A stretch of 64,000 nucleotides of DNA from Undibacterium cyanobacteriorum. GTDB lineage: Bacteria > Pseudomonadota > Gammaproteobacteria > Burkholderiales > Burkholderiaceae_D. The translations under genes and the position numbers were made by a program. Below, in pieces: positions 9,737 to 19,484 of the stretch. The notes beneath the pieces are model-generated. The model saw only the letters and a list, made by a program, of their open reading frames with translations. It did not search any database and was not told where the DNA came from. The stretch lies in contig NZ_CP133720.1 of NCBI RefSeq assembly GCF_031326225.1, positions 3,348,001 through 3,412,000 on the forward strand, in the 5' to 3' direction. Position 1 is the first letter of the stretch, and every line of letters begins with the position of its first letter.

Positions 9737-10492
9737 TTATGCAGGATCACGTTGCACAGCCAAGGGACCGAAGCCTTGGCACATCGGCATCATTTCGATG
9801 TAATTGATGTTGATGTGCGCTGGCAAACTTGCCATCCAATAAGCGGTTTCGGCGATATCAACTGCCGTCAATGGTTGCGTGCCTTGATAAACCGCAGCCG
9901 CTTTCGCGTCATCACCTTTGAAACGCACATTGGAAAACTCTGTTCCACCGCACAGGCCAGGGGCAATATTACAAGCACGCACGCCTGTACCAATTAAATC
10001 GGCACGCAAATTCAAAGTAAACTGATCAACAAACGCCTTAGTCGCGCCGTAGACATTGCCTCCTGGGTAGGCAGTCGATCCGGCGATCGAACCGATGTTG
10101 ATAATCACGCCGTTCTTACGCTGCACGAAATGCGGTAACAGAGCACGAGTCATGCGCACCAAGCCCTTGTTATTGGTCTCGATCATGACTTCCCAATCAT
10201 CGAGATCAGCTTCTTGAGCGGGAGCAATCCCCAAAGCCAAGCCTGCGTTATTAATCAACACGTCGATATCGCGCCATTCCGCGCTTAAACCCGACAACAT
10301 CGTTTGAATCGATGCCTTATCCGTCACATCCAACTCGACCGGTAAAACTTGTTCGCCTAGTTCTTTTTGCAAATCCAGCAAGCGATCAAGACGCCGCGCC
10401 GCAGCGATGACACGATGCCCTTGTTGAGCAAATTTACGGACCATCGCCTCGCCAAAACCAGAACTTGCTCCCGTCACCAATACCACCATCAT
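9737..10492 (-). CDS. ydfG: Short-chain dehydrogenase of the YdfG type (NADP-dependent 3-hydroxy acid dehydrogenase)
   Basis: A classical SDR: the cofactor motif TGASSGFG near the N-terminus, NNAG at about residue 80, and the active site Ser...YGATK (Tyr-x-x-x-Lys). The C-terminal region PGLCGGTEFSNVRFKGDDAKA is characteristic of YdfG-type enzymes, which oxidise L-allo-threonine and related 3-hydroxy acids with NADP. The consecutive ATG codons at 10492/10489 follow a GAGGG ribosome-binding site; an in-frame ATG at 10513 is less likely. It is the first gene of the minus-strand run leading into ybgC-tolQR. The functional link to Tol is probably only co-transcription. The exact substrate is inferred. 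Confidence 0.85.
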   Translation of the reverse strand: MMVVLVTGASSGFGEAMVRKFAQQGHRVIAAARRLDRLLDLQKELGEQVLPVELDVTDKASIQTMLSGLSAEWRDIDVLINNAGLALGIAPAQEADLDDWEVMIETNNKGLVRMTRALLPHFVQRKNGVIINIGSIAGSTAYPGGNVYGATKAFVDQFTLNLRADLIGTGVRACNIAPGLCGGTEFSNVRFKGDDAKAAAVYQGTQPLTAVDIAETAYWMASLPAHININYIEMMPMCQGFGPLAVQRDPA

Positions 10493-11234
10493 CAATTTAC
10501 CCTCGATGCGCATGAAAAGGCGTCATTTTAAAGCTTTTTGTCTATAAAGTCGCTGAACCGAATGCGCATTCCAATGCGCCGAGATAGTGAATCCTAAGGT
10601 AGCGCCGCGCAGGACGAATGCGATCATGTGGCGATGCCTTTGAGGCAAACAGAGACACATCATGACCACCCAAATCAAACGCATCGTTCGCCATGCCTAC
10701 ATATTGGATGAACTGACCAACACCGCTTCACAAACGCTTAGCAAATTCACCATTTTATTGTCACTACAGTTTTGACCTGCACCATGTTGTCCAGCATTGA
10801 GATCCCGACAAATACTTCTCCCCGCGCCGACCAACCACATTTTCTCATTTAAATTCAGGTAGTTACAAAACGCGAACCAGTAAAAACACAAACCAGAGGT
10901 GGTGCAAAAGGCAAGATTTCACATGCTTTTATGAAGCGTTTTTTGCAGCGCACAAACTTGCTCTAAGTGGGCAGCTCAAGTAAAATTCGCACACCATTTT
11001 TGTCTCACGCAACTGGCGAAAATGCGGTGGACTTTTTATCCAAAAGTTGCCGCAGAAGATGGAGTTCCATCGTGAAGCGTGAGATTTGCAGAGTCGTGTT
11101 TTGATTCTGGCCGTACGCCTGGGTATCTCGATGGTAAAAGTGATTGAGACTTGTATCAGCAAGCATTCGCATTTTTACGTATCAGTCCCAATCTCGCATT
11201 TTTCATTTTTCACGCTTTTTTCAACAGGAAACCC
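10493..11234. other. Intergenic region between ydfG and glyA
   Basis: About 740 bases between divergent genes, holding the promoters of the ydfG-tol run (left) and of glyA (right). A possible sigma70 element for glyA is TTGATT at 11101-11106 with TATCTC 17 bases later, a weak match. A 37-codon frame at 10662-10775 (MTTQIKRIVR...) has no convincing ribosome-binding site. I see no riboswitch I can name. Confidence 0.5.
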
Positions 11235-12482
11235 ATGTTCTCCAAGAATCATACTCTCGCTAATATCGATCCAGAATTGCTCGCCGCGATTCAAGCCGAA
11301 AACGTTCGTCAACAAGAGCACATCGAGTTGATCGCGTCTGAAAACTATACTTCGCCAGCCGTCATGGAAGCGCAAGGTTCTCAATTGACCAATAAGTATG
11401 CTGAAGGCTATCCAGGCAAACGCTACTACGGTGGCTGCGAACACGTCGACGTGGTTGAGCAATTGGCGATTGATCGTTTGAAAAAGATCTTCGGCGCAGA
11501 AGCTGCGAACGTTCAGCCTAACTCTGGCTCACAAGCCAACCAAGGCGTCTTCTTCGCAGTGTTGAAACCAGGCGACACCATTATGGGGATGTCGTTGGCC
11601 GAAGGTGGTCACTTGACCCATGGTATGCCATTGAATATGTCTGGCAAATGGTTCAACGTGGTTTCTTACGGTTTGAACGACAAAGAAGAGATCGACTACG
11701 AAGCCATGGAACGTTTGGCACGTGAATCGAAGCCTAAGTTGATTATCGCTGGTGCATCCGCATACTCCTTGCGCATCGACTTCGAACGTTTCGCCAAAAT
11801 CGCGAAAGAAGTCGGCGCCTATTTCATGGTCGATATGGCGCACTATGCTGGCTTGATCGCTGCAGGCGTTTATCCTAACCCAGTACCACACGCTGACTTC
11901 GTCACCTCGACAACGCACAAGTCTTTGCGTGGCCCACGTGGCGGTATCATTTTGATGAAAGCCGAACACGAAAAAATCATCAACTCCGCGATTTTCCCAG
12001 GCTTGCAAGGTGGTCCATTGATGCACGTGATCGCTGGTAAAGCGGTCGCCTTTAAAGAAGCTTTGGAACCAGGCTTCAAAGCGTACCAAGAACAAGTCGT
12101 GAAGAACGCTGATGCTTTGGCAAAAACTTTGATCGAACGTGGCTTGCGCATCATCTCTGGTCGCACAGAATCGCACGTGATGTTGGTTGATCTGCGCTCT
12201 AAAAACATCACAGGTAAAGCAGCGGAAGCAGTATTGGGTTCTGCTCACATCACTTGCAATAAGAACTCGATTCCAAACGATCCAGAAAAACCATTCGTGA
12301 CTTCCGGTATCCGTTTGGGCAGCCCTGCATTGACTACACGTGGCTTTAAAGAAGCAGAAGCGATTAAGATCGGTCACCTTGTTGCTGATGTGTTGGACAA
12401 TCCAAACGATGCAGCGACAATTGAGCGCGTGAAGGCGGAAGTGAAGAAATTGACCGACGCATTCCCCGTGTACGGCAACTAA
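11235..12482 (+). CDS. glyA: Serine hydroxymethyltransferase
   Basis: A 415-residue PLP enzyme converting serine and tetrahydrofolate to glycine and 5,10-methylene-THF in the cytoplasm, the main source of one-carbon units. Family hallmarks are complete: LIASENYTS near the N-terminus, EGYPGKRYYGG, DMAHYAGLIA, and the PLP lysine K229 in TTHKSLRGPRGG. I start it at the ATG at 11235, preceded by AACAGGAAACCC; a longer open frame upstream (from 11151) is not homologous-looking. Codon use is strongly biased, as in highly expressed genes. It ends in a strong terminator and is probably monocistronic, with nrdR following after 330 bases. Confidence 0.98.
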   Translation: MFSKNHTLANIDPELLAAIQAENVRQQEHIELIASENYTSPAVMEAQGSQLTNKYAEGYPGKRYYGGCEHVDVVEQLAIDRLKKIFGAEAANVQPNSGSQANQGVFFAVLKPGDTIMGMSLAEGGHLTHGMPLNMSGKWFNVVSYGLNDKEEIDYEAMERLARESKPKLIIAGASAYSLRIDFERFAKIAKEVGAYFMVDMAHYAGLIAAGVYPNPVPHADFVTSTTHKSLRGPRGGIILMKAEHEKIINSAIFPGLQGGPLMHVIAGKAVAFKEALEPGFKAYQEQVVKNADALAKTLIERGLRIISGRTESHVMLVDLRSKNITGKAAEAVLGSAHITCNKNSIPNDPEKPFVTSGIRLGSPALTTRGFKEAEAIKIGHLVADVLDNPNDAATIERVKAEVKKLTDAFPVYGN

Positions 12483-12547
12483 TCAGCGCCCCGCTCTTCA
12501 GGATCCGACTTAAACCCGTGATTCTGCAGTCGATGCGTTTCAAAACA

Positions 12548-12584
12548 AAAAGCCACTTAGAGCAAAATCTAAGTGGCTTTTTTT
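12548..12584 (+). terminator. Intrinsic terminator of glyA
   Basis: A perfect 12-base stem AGCCACTTAGA/TCTAAGTGGCT with a 6-base AT-rich loop followed by seven or more T residues, 65 bases after the glyA stop. A clear rho-independent terminator. Confidence 0.93.
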
Positions 12585-12816
12585 AATCCGTGCCCATTCG
12601 AAGCTTTGCGCGATTCAAGCGCTCCTCATACTATTCAAGCTTTACATTGCATCCATGAGCATTTAGAAATGACGCGAGTTCGACAGTAATGTCGCATTTT
12701 TCTCTTTTTACAATAATTCACTGCCTTTTTTACACTTCCTCAACTCGCTTGCCTTGAGAAACGATAGAATAAAACCAAATCAAAGAGATTCCTGACTATG
12801 CAAGGTTCGCAAGAAA

Positions 12817-13269
12817 ATGAAATGCCCCTTCTGCCATAACGACGATACACAAGTCATTGACACCCGTATTTCCGAAGAAGGCGATACGATACGACGTCGT
12901 CGTCGCTGCGCCCATTGCGACAAACGATTCACGACCTACGAGCGTATTGAATTAAGCATGCCAGTGATCGTAAAGAAAAATGGTAGTCGGTCGGAGTATG
13001 AGTCAGGCAAACTTCGCGCGAGCTTAATGCTGGCATTACGTAAGCGGCCAGTTTCAGCCGAGGCCGTCGACACGGCAATTCAACGCATTGAAGAGAAATT
13101 ACTGAATAGTGGTCAGCGCGAAGTCGTTTCTGGTCATCTCGGAGAGTTAGTCATGCGCGAGCTCAAACGTCTCGATAAAGTCGCCTATATTCGTTTTGCC
13201 TCAGTCTATAAAAGCTTCGAAGATGTATCTGAATTTGTCGAGGCGATTCAAGAGGTTAAGAAAAAATAA
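12817..13269 (+). CDS. nrdR: Transcriptional repressor NrdR
   Basis: A 150-residue NrdR with an N-terminal zinc ribbon (C3, C6, C31, C34; CPFC and CAHC), the RRRRRCAHCDKRFTTYER signature, and a C-terminal ATP-cone (about 49-139) that senses ATP/dATP. NrdR represses ribonucleotide reductase genes through NrdR boxes. It follows glyA, a common gene order in beta- and gammaproteobacteria, but the terminator after glyA suggests its own promoter in the 230-base AT-rich interval. It is convergent with the pilin operon. Confidence 0.97.
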   Translation: MKCPFCHNDDTQVIDTRISEEGDTIRRRRRCAHCDKRFTTYERIELSMPVIVKKNGSRSEYESGKLRASLMLALRKRPVSAEAVDTAIQRIEEKLLNSGQREVVSGHLGELVMRELKRLDKVAYIRFASVYKSFEDVSEFVEAIQEVKKK

Positions 13270-13294
13270 GGGCCTGCATACGCAAGGCCCTTAT
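13266..13294. terminator. Shared hairpin between nrdR and the pilin operon
   Basis: A 10-base perfect stem ATAAGGGCCT/AGGCCCTTAT. On the minus strand it is followed by a T-rich run (complement of the AAAAAA ending nrdR), so it should terminate the pilin operon 27 bases after the pilE stop. On the plus strand the T tract is missing, so termination of nrdR there would be weaker. Confidence 0.8.
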
Positions 13295-13320
13295 GAAAAC
13301 ACAGTATTCAGATCTATCGA

Positions 13321-13767
13321 TTATTTCTGCCAGCAAGTATCTGCAGTCATACCACCCGTCGGCGTGCCATTGACAGACTTTTGTCCCAAATTATTCACCG
13401 TGAGCTTACCGCATGCATCACTGGATTGAGAATTCTTAGGCTCGGCTTGCAAAGTAAAAGATGTCGAGGTGACGTTCGATAATGTAAATTGGTACTTCAC
13501 CGAAGTTCCTGTTGAATTCGCCGGCGATACTGTGCGAGGCAGAGACGCACTGCTAGCTTTGTCGTAGGCATTATTTTCCGTAAATACGCGCTCCATGAAT
13601 TGAGCGTTCTCCATCAAGGCTGCGCGGGCTTCGGCGCGATCGCCGCGCCGAACGTTATCGCGATAACTTGGATATGCGATCGCCGTGATGATAGAAATCA
13701 CCAAAATTGTAATCATCATTTCTATCAAGGTGAAGCCTTGCATCTTACTACGACCACATACGCTCAT
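13321..13767 (-). CDS. pilE: PilE, type IV minor pilin
   Basis: A 148-residue type IV pilin-like protein. The prepilin peptidase site is G^FTLIEMM (after MQG), followed by the hydrophobic helix ITILVISIITAIAYPSYRDNV. Two Cys near the C-terminus (SDACGKL and ADTCWQK) would form the D-region disulfide. PilE-type minor pilins sit at the pilus tip with PilV, PilW, PilX and PilY1 and prime assembly. A GGGAG ribosome-binding site precedes the ATG. It is the last gene of the minus-strand operon and ends in the shared hairpin. Confidence 0.9.
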   Translation of the reverse strand: MSVCGRSKMQGFTLIEMMITILVISIITAIAYPSYRDNVRRGDRAEARAALMENAQFMERVFTENNAYDKASSASLPRTVSPANSTGTSVKYQFTLSNVTSTSFTLQAEPKNSQSSDACGKLTVNNLGQKSVNGTPTGGMTADTCWQK

Positions 13768-13785
13768 TTTTGCTCTCCCTAGTCA

Positions 13786-16700
13786 CTATTCTTTTACATT
13801 AATTTGACGCCATAGGCGGACAGTTGGAATCGGATCAGAAGCGCGACTATTCACACCATCCGAACCGCCGATCATCGTACCATCTCGCGACGCAGCTTGA
13901 AAGACCTTCAGATTACGATTACCCGTACGAATAATGGTCGTACCCATCGTCGCCGTACTTTGACGACCACTGTACATCGTATCATCCGCAGTCACTTTAC
14001 CATCACCATTGGTGTCGATCGTTTTATAACTCAAGGGTCCACCATTCAAAGGACTCAATTGTAGCGTCGTCGAGAATCCGTCCGTGATACATGGGTCACT
14101 ACTTGTGCCCGGTACCAGAGTAGTAAAGATAACTTGATCTTCAAAAATAATTGGATCTGTGACCAAGCGTTCCCCAGAAGTGACTTTTAAGTCCATGAAC
14201 CATCCACGTTTTGTAGCCCAATCAACCACCTGAGGGTTATCGATCTTGTAGTAAGTTCCCGATGTATCTTTCGAAAGCGTTTGTTCAACCAAACTCGTCT
14301 TCGCGACCACGGAAGATGCTGAACCTTTATCCCAAATACCGTACAAGGTCTGACGAGCCGTCGTGTAGACGTCTGCATCCTCGTAAATTTTGCCGGTGCC
14401 GAATACCACCAAAACACCATTATTAGGATGCGGGTAAAGCTGCGGTTGTGTGGTGATCGCCTGTCTCACTGCAGAACCAGTGAAACTATTCGTTGCAGTG
14501 AATAAGGGTAATCCACTGAATGCGACGTTCACCACGGTAGGATCGCCTGCACTCGCCGTCACAAAATCAAACTTCCACAAATTTCCCTGGAGGTCACCAG
14601 CGTAAGCGGCTTGAATCGTAGAGTCAGCGCCGATCAGTAACTTCGGTGTCGACAAGCCATTGGATGTCGTACCTGTATCTTTCTTAAAGAGCACGGCACC
14701 CGTCTTCAAATTCACGACATACAACACCGCTTTGCCACTTGCGCTTTCATAACCATTGCCGAATACAGCCACCCAAGTACCATCCTTGAGTCGCCCCATT
14801 TGCGGTACGCCGATGGTATAGCCCATGTCATTGTCAACCGCTGGCAATGTCGAACTATATTCCCACATGACATTTGATTGACTAAAATTTACTGGATCAG
14901 TCACGTCCAGTGCAAACACGGCTTTGCCACCTGCGCCAGTTCCGCCTAACAACACCATGCGCCATGGAGCGCTGGTATCAGCACCGATCGCCGCATCACC
15001 AATGTTCGTCGTTCCATCCACGTAGAATTGATGGCTATATTCCTTCTTCGCCAGTTCTGGCAGCTTAGGGATAATCGACTTCGGAACATAGGCGAACCGT
15101 TCGATCGCGATAGTATCGTTTGCAGCCGCATCAAACGCATGTAGCATGCCATCGTTGGAACCGACATACACCGTTGCTGGTCGGCTAGAATCGGCCTTCC
15201 ACTTCAAGAATGCTTGATATGAACCTTTACCTACCGACCCACTCGGTAAAAACATATAACCCCAATCCTTGCCTTCTTTCACATACTGAGGGTCGGAATT
15301 AACCAAGTCGCCGAGAACAAACTTACGAATCCGAAACGGATTATTTTCCAATGTTTTGTCGCCACGAATGTAATCAACGATGTTCGTACCAGTCACCACC
15401 GTTGGCAAATAATACGCTGCTGCATTGTTCATGATGGTCTGATCGGTACTCGCCAAACTTGGGAATTTGAACTCAATTCCCCCTGTGCCAGTAGCAGCGG
15501 TCGAATAGATTTTGCGCGTTGAGGGGACTACGGTCCAATTGTCCGTATCCCAGTCATTCGTAACCGCCACAGCACCTGTCGTAGCGTTCACAGATTTCTG
15601 CTCCAACTTCCCAGACCAGTTATCAGTACGGTAAGAAGAAGTGTAGAGCTTAGTATTGGAACCCAAGGTATTGTTCGACGTTGCCACCGCTGCCGCACTA
15701 CCCACGCGACTTGAAATGTCAGCGAGCGCGGAAGCCAAGGAGTCACCGAACTGCTTTGGATTTTTTGCGCTGAAGTACTGGCCGTGACCATTGACTGCCG
15801 CGTGCCACAAATCGTCGACATTGTTAACAGAATCAGATGCCGGTGTGCTCCAAGATTTTGTTCCATTTGTCAACGCGGGCAAATCTGTTTTTGGATCAAG
15901 CGTGCCTACTACGCCCAAACCAACCGTGTATGTCACTAAATGCTGCCAGAAAGCTGGATCTGAATTATTGGTTGGTACATTTTTCTTAGTTGTGTTCCAA
16001 TCCGTCCGCAAATCGGTGACCCAATAGTACATTGCCACATCCGCCAAAGTACTAGAGTTACTATCAGCGTACTGCTTTTCAGACGCGGTAGTGGTAACTC
16101 CTTTTACGTCCTTCGAAACCGAACCTGTGGTTTTGTACTGGAAAGTTCTACCATCCGCGGCTGTCATAACGGAGCCGTTTGTACCATCAACATTGCCGTT
16201 CGCAGGTGCGGACGCACTGTTACCGTTCCAAGTACCGTCCGTCATCATAATATGATAATTCTGACGGCAGCTTGCTTGTCCACTAGCTGAGTCATTAATC
16301 GTATTTTGCCATGGCCCACCTGAATCAGTGCGCAGGAAATAACGACCCACCTTGTCCATCGCATAACGCAACGGTGTACCATTACTTGTTGTTGGATATT
16401 TATACAATTCATCATAAAAACTTTGACGATTTGTACCAGAAAAGTCAGGAGTAACGCCTGCCACAACGATATCACTTGAGACACCATTGATTGTCCTAGA
16501 GCCCGCATTGATCGCCGAAAAACCAACCCGCAAATTAGACTCTTGTTTCGCAAACGCGGTACCGACACCACCACGCGCCATCAACATACGAGAACGCCAG
16601 TATTGAAACCAGTTTGCGAAATTTTTGATTTCTTCTTGATAGCTACACGTATTCGCTGCTGCGACACAATCTGTGCGATCAGAGGACATCTTCGGATAAG

Positions 16701-17391
16701 TCGAGGTCGTTGACTTGATTTCTACTTTCTGAAAACACGCGGTGCTTGTCGCGTCATCGGCCGATACACAGCCAGTTCCGCCGATGTATTTAAAATAGGT
16801 CGCTGGGTAAAAATTTCTTTTCTCAGCAACACTCGCGTTCGTGGATGACTTTACCCAAGTCGGAGTGCCCCACAAATTGAATTGTTGGTCGGTGGTCAAA
16901 TTAATCGTCGCCACCAAGCTACCGCCCGTTGGAGCCACAGGATTGAAGTAAGCTGCCGTTTCATTCGCGGCGGCCATGGAACTACCATCGGCATTTTTCC
17001 AAGGTTCGTAACGGATGTTTGGGTTGTAATAAATTTCATTGACTTCCCAATTTCTAAAACGAATGATTTTTAACGATAACGCATTGTCAGTCCCATTGTT
17101 ATCGCCAAAACCCATCACACTTTGGAAGAAGCTATCGCCATTCTTATAAACGCTTGCGGGCTGAGGAAATCCCGCGACGTAGTTAAAACCTGGCACCAAA
17201 TTGTCTGGCAAATACTCAAACAACATTGAACCTGAATCATCCAATGTGAACATAATATTGGGTGGCACTTTAGGTTTGACCAAAGGTGGCAACTTCGAGA
17301 CTGTTGCATTCGCATGTAGTGGCAAGATAATCTGCGCAAGTACGAGCGCAGCGGCTAGTACGCGCTTGCTCACTGAAACTTTGCTATCCAT
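13786..17391 (-). CDS. pilY1: PilY1, type IV pilus tip-associated adhesin
   Basis: A 1201-residue secreted protein. It has a signal peptide ending near HANA, an N-terminal region with a VWA-like metal site DDSGS (about residue 50), and a C-terminal PilY1 beta-propeller (about 600-1190). A calcium-binding loop DTNGDGKVTADD lies at about 1126-1137. In Pseudomonas and Neisseria relatives PilY1/PilC sits at the pilus tip, promotes extension and mediates adhesion and surface sensing in a calcium-dependent way. The ATG at 17391 is preceded by GAGG; a TTG at 17403 is the longer alternative. It lies between pilX and pilE, the normal minor-pilin operon order. Confidence 0.94.
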   Translation of the reverse strand: MDSKVSVSKRVLAAALVLAQIILPLHANATVSKLPPLVKPKVPPNIMFTLDDSGSMLFEYLPDNLVPGFNYVAGFPQPASVYKNGDSFFQSVMGFGDNNGTDNALSLKIIRFRNWEVNEIYYNPNIRYEPWKNADGSSMAAANETAAYFNPVAPTGGSLVATINLTTDQQFNLWGTPTWVKSSTNASVAEKRNFYPATYFKYIGGTGCVSADDATSTACFQKVEIKSTTSTYPKMSSDRTDCVAAANTCSYQEEIKNFANWFQYWRSRMLMARGGVGTAFAKQESNLRVGFSAINAGSRTINGVSSDIVVAGVTPDFSGTNRQSFYDELYKYPTTSNGTPLRYAMDKVGRYFLRTDSGGPWQNTINDSASGQASCRQNYHIMMTDGTWNGNSASAPANGNVDGTNGSVMTAADGRTFQYKTTGSVSKDVKGVTTTASEKQYADSNSSTLADVAMYYWVTDLRTDWNTTKKNVPTNNSDPAFWQHLVTYTVGLGVVGTLDPKTDLPALTNGTKSWSTPASDSVNNVDDLWHAAVNGHGQYFSAKNPKQFGDSLASALADISSRVGSAAAVATSNNTLGSNTKLYTSSYRTDNWSGKLEQKSVNATTGAVAVTNDWDTDNWTVVPSTRKIYSTAATGTGGIEFKFPSLASTDQTIMNNAAAYYLPTVVTGTNIVDYIRGDKTLENNPFRIRKFVLGDLVNSDPQYVKEGKDWGYMFLPSGSVGKGSYQAFLKWKADSSRPATVYVGSNDGMLHAFDAAANDTIAIERFAYVPKSIIPKLPELAKKEYSHQFYVDGTTNIGDAAIGADTSAPWRMVLLGGTGAGGKAVFALDVTDPVNFSQSNVMWEYSSTLPAVDNDMGYTIGVPQMGRLKDGTWVAVFGNGYESASGKAVLYVVNLKTGAVLFKKDTGTTSNGLSTPKLLIGADSTIQAAYAGDLQGNLWKFDFVTASAGDPTVVNVAFSGLPLFTATNSFTGSAVRQAITTQPQLYPHPNNGVLVVFGTGKIYEDADVYTTARQTLYGIWDKGSASSVVAKTSLVEQTLSKDTSGTYYKIDNPQVVDWATKRGWFMDLKVTSGERLVTDPIIFEDQVIFTTLVPGTSSDPCITDGFSTTLQLSPLNGGPLSYKTIDTNGDGKVTADDTMYSGRQSTATMGTTIIRTGNRNLKVFQAASRDGTMIGGSDGVNSRASDPIPTVRLWRQINVKE

Positions 17392-17403
17392 TTTCAACCT
17401 CAA

Positions 17404-17934
17404 TTAGTAATTTCCACAACGAATAATTTCCTGAAGCATAACCACAGCCGTATCAACAGTGCCGACCCCGCGTGATGTGATCACGTATGGCCAACTGTAT
17501 TGATCGCGACCGGGCAAAGGCCAACGTTCGATAATGCATTGGGGTTGCGAAGCAACTCCTGAAATTTGATCGATGCCCGTCGCAGTAAGTGCGTAAGCAG
17601 AACTCCAAACAGTTTTATCTTTCCATTTATTGGGAAAATTCCCCGAAACATTATTGGGATTAAAATCCTGCTCGTTCAAGGGTATCTGAACCGTACTACC
17701 AGACCTCAATCGACACATATTGGTCGAGCCAGCAGCCAAATCCAATTGGCGCTCACAAAAACGGAGTCCCTTCTCGGCCGCCTGGAACGCACTTTCTTGT
17801 GCGCGCAAATTGCCAACCACCTTTTCATCAAGTGTCGATTTCCGAATTGCGGTGATCGCCAACATCGTCATCACAATCAGAAATATCATGCTCACTGGCA
17901 GCACAAAGCCTTTTTGACGATTCAAGATTCTCAT
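17404..17934 (-). CDS. pilX: PilX, type IV pilus minor pilin/assembly protein
   Basis: A 176-residue PilX-family protein. The N-terminus RQKG^FVLPVSMIFLIVMTML matches the PilX class III signal, with the usual IRKSTLDEKVVGN and QESAFQAAEKGLR segment after the helix (PilX_N-type domain). It takes part in the minor pilin tip complex. Its start overlaps the pilW stop by one base in a TAATG junction, indicating translational coupling, and pilY1 follows 12 bases downstream. Confidence 0.9.
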   Translation of the reverse strand: MRILNRQKGFVLPVSMIFLIVMTMLAITAIRKSTLDEKVVGNLRAQESAFQAAEKGLRFCERQLDLAAGSTNMCRLRSGSTVQIPLNEQDFNPNNVSGNFPNKWKDKTVWSSAYALTATGIDQISGVASQPQCIIERWPLPGRDQYSWPYVITSRGVGTVDTAVVMLQEIIRCGNY

Positions 17935-18896
17935 TACGTTGCTCCTACTGCGCGGCTGCGAATGGTGACTGTCGTCTTGAACACGCTTCGCAAGCGCTTG
18001 TCGGTAGCGGTCACGCTCGTGGTGCCATCACAATCCATATACGTTTGTTTTGCCGTGGCGAGGTTATCTGATGCAGACCTTACTACCAAACAGACCTGCA
18101 CCGCGATGACTTTCTGCCAGTCGGCACTTGTCAATTGATCGGCGGTCAAATAGCGATCAATCGTTTGTGTTCCGTTATACGAAACCCCATAGGTAAGCTT
18201 CATCTTCTCAACATTCTCGGCGATCGGCTGACCAGGTTTGAGACTGTCAGTCGTACTTGTAAGCCCCCCATTGCCTTGACAATAGAGTTCAGGAGTACCG
18301 TTGGTTGTTTTGATGTAAAAACGGTTTTCAACGATGTACTCTGTTTGTACGCCGCCCTTCTTTTTTGCATCATCCGCTGGAATCGTTGTCGGAAGCACTG
18401 CAGCACCAAGACAGTCCGTTGGTACACCAGTCGACGTGGTGTTATCCGAATAGTTGTCTACCACATATCGCACCAAAAAAGCATCCGGATCCGTCGTCGT
18501 GGAGTTGCAAGCTAAACTTGCGAGAGCGGCTGAAGTATCCGTGAAGCCTCCCGAGCATCCGCGGATAGCATCAGTGCTTGCTCCCTTGTTGTCCGCAAAA
18601 CTGGTATATACCGCAGGCTGCACCTTTACTGGCGCCACTGTGTCATCTTCACTTTTCTCAATGGAACTCAAAAGGGTCCCGTAACCAGCCATACGAATGT
18701 GAAAACTCAACAGACTGAGAGCCAAGCGACCTTCTTCATCGAGGCGACTTTTATCATCGGTGGCACGGAAAGTTTTCTTATTCGCGTAAAACAAAGACGA
18801 AATCGAAATCAAAATCACCATACCAATCGTCAGAGCGATCATCAACTCAACGATGGAGCGACCACCCTGTGCCCGAGATCTCATAAGCTTTTTCAT
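17934..18896 (-). CDS. pilW: PilW, type IV pilus minor pilin/assembly protein
   Basis: A 320-residue PilW-family protein. The prepilin site is G^GRSIVELMIALTIG, where position +1 is Gly rather than Phe, and E5 of the mature protein is kept. The characteristic segment EEGRLALSLLSFHIRMAGYG follows the helix. Four Cys residues in the C-terminal half may form disulfides. Its first four bases overlap the end of pilV (ATGA type), and its stop overlaps pilX, so pilV-pilW-pilX form a tightly coupled block. Confidence 0.9.
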   Translation of the reverse strand: MKKLMRSRAQGGRSIVELMIALTIGMVILISISSLFYANKKTFRATDDKSRLDEEGRLALSLLSFHIRMAGYGTLLSSIEKSEDDTVAPVKVQPAVYTSFADNKGASTDAIRGCSGGFTDTSAALASLACNSTTTDPDAFLVRYVVDNYSDNTTSTGVPTDCLGAAVLPTTIPADDAKKKGGVQTEYIVENRFYIKTTNGTPELYCQGNGGLTSTTDSLKPGQPIAENVEKMKLTYGVSYNGTQTIDRYLTADQLTSADWQKVIAVQVCLVVRSASDNLATAKQTYMDCDGTTSVTATDKRLRSVFKTTVTIRSRAVGAT

Positions 18897-19465
18897 ACTG
18901 TGTACCTAATCGTAAAACAACGTACGCCAACTGGTGCCGCAGCAGCGCCAGGGCAAGCGGGATCGGTCGTAGTCAACCCTTGTTCCTTCCACATTACCGT
19001 TACGTCAAAAGTGCTACTTGCCGCGCCGGCGACAGGGGCAATATATCCAGCTCCGCCCGCCAAACGGACCTCAACGGAACGCAGCCATTGAGTGATATCG
19101 TTCTGCGCAATTTGAGCAGCCGTGCAACCTGCAGGATTACTCATCACGGTTTGACAGCTGTAAGGCAGGACTTTGTGATTCGCTGCAATGGACGTTGCAT
19201 AGTCAGTCTTGTAGGTATAGTTCGCCTCATTCGCAGCACGCTCCGCCGCATATTTATCTTGCGTTGAAAAGACCCAGTTGGCACGCATACGTTCACCAAG
19301 GTCATATGCTGCTTGCAGCGCTTCCGACCGCTGACTCGCGGTTTTTTGATATTTGAGGGCGTTCATCTGCAAACTCGCCAAACCAAGCAAACCGATCGCC
19401 ATCACCACAATGGAAACCATGATTTCCATTAAGGTTGCCCCTTGCTGTTTAATTCTTGCCTTCAT
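18893..19465 (-). CDS. pilV: PilV, type IV pilus modification/minor pilin protein
   Basis: A 190-residue PilV-family protein with class III signal QQG^ATLMEIMVSIVVMAIGLLGLASLQM and the typical segment QRSEALQAAYDLGERMRAN. C-terminal Cys residues (PACPG, VRCFTIRY) probably form a disulfide. It starts 19 bases after the stop of the first FimT-like gene and overlaps pilW by four bases. It belongs to the minor pilin complex required for pilus assembly. Confidence 0.9.
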   Translation of the reverse strand: MKARIKQQGATLMEIMVSIVVMAIGLLGLASLQMNALKYQKTASQRSEALQAAYDLGERMRANWVFSTQDKYAAERAANEANYTYKTDYATSIAANHKVLPYSCQTVMSNPAGCTAAQIAQNDITQWLRSVEVRLAGGAGYIAPVAGAASSTFDVTVMWKEQGLTTTDPACPGAAAAPVGVRCFTIRYTV

Positions 19466-19484
19466 TTATTCACCTCTCGAGGAA

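Noticed and set aside
10662..10775. 37-codon frame (MTTQIKRIVR...) upstream of glyA
   Set aside because: No good ribosome-binding site and no recognisable similarity; it could be chance in a 740-base gap.
11529..12377. 282-codon minus-strand frame opposite glyA
   Set aside because: Shadow of the codon-biased glyA gene; no ribosome-binding site and implausible composition.
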